DNA from: Asticcacaulis sp. MM231
Lineage (GTDB): Bacteria; Pseudomonadota; Alphaproteobacteria; Caulobacterales; Caulobacteraceae
Assembly (NCBI RefSeq): GCF_964186625.1
Contig: NZ_OZ075108.1
Coordinates: 620,001 to 684,000, forward strand
Length of the DNA: 64,000 nucleotides
Reading direction: 5' to 3'
How positions within the stretch are numbered: position 1 is the stretch's first letter; each line of letters begins with the position of its first letter. The position numbers were made by a program, and so were the translations under genes. This document shows positions 61,850 through 64,000 of this stretch, piece after piece. A model generated the notes under the pieces. It worked only from the letters and a program-made list of their open reading frames with translations. It did no database searches and had not been told where the DNA came from.

Positions 61850-62809
61850 ATGAAACTGATCGTCGCTGCGATTCTGAGCCTGTTTATCTCGTCTCAGGCC
61901 ACGGCCGAAACGCCGCGAAAGCCGGGTGATTATCCGCTCGGCCCTGACTCTGAGGTCAAGGCGGTGCCGCATGGCCAGGTCATCGGGCCGGTCGAGTTTC
62001 ACGCCAAAGCCTTTCCTGGCACGGTGCGCCGCTACTGGGTCTATGTGCCGGCCGGCTATGACGTCAAACGTCCGGCCAATCTCTTGGTGTTTCAAGACGG
62101 CCAGCGCGCGCTCAATCCCGGCGGTCCGCTGCGCGTCAATACCGTGCTGGACAATCTGATCGCCGAAGGTGCTATCCCGCCCACGATCGGCGTCTTCGTC
62201 ACGCCCGGCAATCTCAGCGAACGCTATCCGGATAATCTCGGCATGAGCAATCCCGATCATCGTGCCAGGGAATATGACGCGGTGGGCGATGACTATGGCC
62301 GGATGCTGATCGAGGAGCTTTTGCCCGAGGTGGCGAAGACCTATGCCTTTTCGAGCGATCCGAAGAAACGCGTCATCGGCGGCACCTCCTCTGGAGCTAT
62401 CGCCGCCTTTACCGTGGCGTGGAATCACCCGGAAGCGTTTGGCAATGTCATCAGCCTGATCGGCTCCTATACGTCGATCGGTATGCATCCGGCGACGGCG
62501 ACCGCGCCCTTTGTTCCCGGCGGTGACATCTATCCCGGCCTGATCCGCAAATCGAAGATCCGGCCCTTGCGCCTCTTCATCCAGGATGGTTCGAACGATC
62601 TCGACAACGAACACGGCAACTGGTTCCTGTCCAATCAGCAGATGGTGAAGTCACTGGAATGGGCCAATGCCAATGCTGACCCATGGAAGCTGGGACCAGC
62701 GCGCTATGACCTGAAATATGTCTGGGGCGATGGCAGCCATTCCGACCAGCACGGAGGCGCGATGCTGCCGGATATTCTGCGGTGGATCTGGCGCGATGAT
62801 GTGAAGTAA
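61850..62809 (+). CDS. Secreted esterase (enterochelin-esterase/feruloyl-esterase-like)
   Basis: 319 residues from the ATG at 61850, with GGGAG at 61841-61845. Signal peptide MKLIVAAILSLFISSQATA. Alpha/beta hydrolase of the esterase-D-like family: VYVPAGYDVKRPANLLVFQDGQR, nucleophile Ser in VIGGTSSGAIAAF (about residue 180), Asp in LRLFIQDGSNDLDNEHGNW, His in WGDGSHSDQHGG. It probably cleaves ester-linked sugars, siderophores or acyl groups in the periplasm. Divergent from the ilv leader; not co-regulated by evidence. Confidence 0.85.
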   Translation: MKLIVAAILSLFISSQATAETPRKPGDYPLGPDSEVKAVPHGQVIGPVEFHAKAFPGTVRRYWVYVPAGYDVKRPANLLVFQDGQRALNPGGPLRVNTVLDNLIAEGAIPPTIGVFVTPGNLSERYPDNLGMSNPDHRAREYDAVGDDYGRMLIEELLPEVAKTYAFSSDPKKRVIGGTSSGAIAAFTVAWNHPEAFGNVISLIGSYTSIGMHPATATAPFVPGGDIYPGLIRKSKIRPLRLFIQDGSNDLDNEHGNWFLSNQQMVKSLEWANANADPWKLGPARYDLKYVWGDGSHSDQHGGAMLPDILRWIWRDDVK

Positions 62810-62816
62810 GGCCACC

Positions 62817-62869
62817 CACAGATGACACAGATTTTTAGAAAGAGAAAGAATCCACAGATAAGCACAGAT
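62817..62869. repeat. Four copies of CACAGAT
   Basis: CACAGAT at 62817-62823, 62826-62832, 62853-62859 and 62863-62869, arranged as two close pairs, between the esterase stop and the IS5 end. The meaning is unknown; such CACAGAT/ACACAGAT runs are frequent non-coding sequence in many bacterial genomes. Confidence 0.4.
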
Positions 62870-62896
62870 AGCCCGTTAGGAGGTGGCTGGGACTAA

Positions 62897-64000
62897 CAGT
62901 CTGCTGAAAAAGGCTTTGCCTTTGGCCTTTCCGCATTTTTGCGTAAGTCTCTTGGTCTTTTATGTGTCTTCATTCGTTGTTGTTTTTGTTGCTTTCCTAA
63001 ATTTAGACGGACCCCTCCTATGCGGTTAGCAACTTGGGTATCCGGATGAGGTTGTAGGCTATGAGATTGAGCAGAAAATCTCCAGCTACAGCTTCAAGGC
63101 CGCGATGCTTTGTCTTACGCATCGTGCCGTGCTGCTTGCCCCAACCGAAGATGCACTCGATCATCTTTCGCCGGGTCTGTGACATTGCGTAGCCATCGCT
63201 GGCGGCCGTTTCATCGTCGATGATGGTCGTTCTGGTCTTGCCGGTTTTAGTCGTGGCGTTATTACGGGCGACATGCGGCTCCACGCCAAGATTGCGTAAG
63301 GCTTCGCCATGTGCAGCGACATCATAAGCCTTGTCTTCGCCTACGGTCGCCGGCTTGCCGGTGTGCTTGACCCTAACCGCCAGCATGGCTTCGGATGCCT
63401 CGCGCTCGGCCGTGCCGGTGGCTTGGGTGACAACGCTACCAACCGCCAGTCCGTTGCGGTTCTCCATCAGCGCGTGGCCCATGTAGCACAGCTTCGCTTC
63501 ACGGCCCTGAGCCTTGCGGTACAAGCGGCTGTCGCCATCGGTCGTCGAGACGTGGGTGTCATTGCCGCGTTTCTGATTATGGAAGTCAGACCCGTCCGTA
63601 TCGTCCGGCCCGTCCTTCGGCTTGAAGCTCTTGAACGAAGCCCAGGCTTCAATCAGCGTGCCATCCACTGAGAAATGCTCGTCCGAGAGTAAGGGCGTAA
63701 CCTTTGGGTGGCACAGCAAGGCCGTCATGAACTTCGTAAAAACATCACCCTTCTGCAGGCGCTCACGGTTCTTGGTGAATGTCGTCGCCACCCACACAGC
63801 CGCGTCGGGTGACAAGCCCACGAACCATCGAAACAGAAGGTTGTAATCCAACTGCTCCATCAACTGGCGTTCCGAGCGGACGCCGTAGAACACCTGCAGA
63901 AGCAAGGCGCTCAGTAACTGTTCCGGTGGAATGGAAGGGCGCCCTTCCTCAGAATACATCGCCGAAAAGTCCGCGTTCAGGTCGACCAGAACCGCGCGAA
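62897..64000 (-). mobile_element. IS5-family insertion sequence, cut by the window end
   Basis: The downstream end is probably at 62897 (CAGTCTGCTGAAAAAGG, a terminal sequence common among IS5-group elements), preceded by CTAA (62893-62896), which fits the YTAR-type target duplication. The other end and the N-terminus of the transposase are beyond position 64000. The end assignment is provisional because the matching inverted repeat is not visible. Confidence 0.6.
63018..64000 (-). CDS. IS5-family transposase, 5' end beyond the window
   Basis: The frame is open from the right edge (codons from 63998: RAVLVDLNADFSAMYSEEGRPSIPPEQLL) to the stop at 63018, about 327 residues shown. IS5 DDE features: RPSIPPEQLLSALLLQVFYGVRSERQL, HFSVDGTLIEAWAS (first Asp), a variable region, GEDKAYDV (second Asp) and RRKMIECIFGWGKQHGTMRKTKHRG (Glu with the IS5 spacing). 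An internal ATG at 63959 is not the real start, because the family homology continues upstream. Confidence 0.9.
   Translation of the reverse strand, partial: RAVLVDLNADFSAMYSEEGRPSIPPEQLLSALLLQVFYGVRSERQLMEQLDYNLLFRWFVGLSPDAAVWVATTFTKNRERLQKGDVFTKFMTALLCHPKVTPLLSDEHFSVDGTLIEAWASFKSFKPKDGPDDTDGSDFHNQKRGNDTHVSTTDGDSRLYRKAQGREAKLCYMGHALMENRNGLAVGSVVTQATGTAEREASEAMLAVRVKHTGKPATVGEDKAYDVAAHGEALRNLGVEPHVARNNATTKTGKTRTTIIDDETAASDGYAMSQTRRKMIECIFGWGKQHGTMRKTKHRGLEAVAGDFLLNLIAYNLIRIPKLLTA

Noticed and set aside
62817..62869. CACAGAT repeats as a CRISPR-like or iteron array
   Set aside because: Repeats are only 7 bases, spacers of 2-20 bases are irregular, and no cas or replication gene is nearby.

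Overview
The window looks like the chromosome of a GC-rich alphaproteobacterium, most likely a member of the Caulobacterales such as Asticcacaulis. That placement is inference. It rests on two SOS boxes of the alphaproteobacterial type (GTTC-N7-GTTC), the gene families present (TonB receptor, PQQ dehydrogenase, CHASE3 kinases, many receiver proteins) and the codon bias. No CRISPR array, prophage or rRNA operon is visible. One tRNA-Ala and two insertion sequences are present, one of them cut by the window end.

Layout. 1-2.7 kb: a CHASE3-PAS histidine kinase with a single-domain response regulator and a further, partial, regulator. 2.9-4.3 kb: small stress and membrane proteins (holin-like, DUF883-like, CsbD). 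4.3-8.0 kb: a GH130 mannoside phosphorylase gene behind a GT4 glycosyltransferase fused to a helical glycosidase-like domain. 8.5-10.6 kb: an AraC regulator and a Tat-exported chloroperoxidase-like hydrolase. 10.6-15.2 kb: a MacA-MacB-NodT efflux operon. 15.4-20.2 kb: Gfo/Idh/MocA oxidoreductase, DUF72, LexA-controlled dinB, moaA and mobA. 20.4-27.3 kb: a tightly overlapping five-gene signalling operon (hybrid kinase, CheR, CheB, hybrid kinase, receiver) with no chemoreceptor. 27.4-28.5 kb: IS630. 28.6-35.0 kb: a two-component pair whose regulator carries an amber stop, divergent from a HlyD/ABC/FtsX-type export operon. 35.0-38.0 kb: Rieske oxygenase, amino-acid permease, MOSC protein. 38.2-41.8 kb: a kinase-REC-HPt-EAL protein whose phospho-accepting His is Arg. 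41.8-47.0 kb: PQQ dehydrogenase with embedded cytochrome c, TonB receptor, Tat-exported TIM-barrel protein. 47.1-49.3 kb: a FAN1-like nuclease fused to a DnaQ-type exonuclease, directly under a perfect LexA box. 49.3-53.0 kb: small genes, two of them frameshifted, and tRNA-Ala. 53.2-61.5 kb: branched-chain amino-acid genes (leuCDB, ilvE, ilvB and its small subunit, ilvC, and an orphan dihydroxyacid-dehydratase C-terminal domain) with a candidate attenuator at the head. 61.8-64 kb: a secreted esterase and an IS5-type transposase running off the window.

How it works together. The ilv and leu genes form a near-complete valine/isoleucine/leucine pathway read in one direction. Promoter, Val/Leu/Ile-rich short ORF, overlapping hairpins and a strong terminator at 61.3-61.6 kb suggest that it is tuned by leader translation. 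The two SOS boxes couple translesion synthesis (dinB) and a putative crosslink-repair nuclease (FAN1-DnaQ) to DNA damage. Signalling genes are unusually dense (seven kinase or receiver loci), and the CheR/CheB pair sits next to a kinase with a Glu/Gln-rich coiled coil rather than next to a chemoreceptor.

Limits. Functions come from reading motifs by eye; no database search was run. Several single-base lesions (amber codon, one-base and seven-base insertions, His-to-Arg) could be true mutations or sequencing errors.
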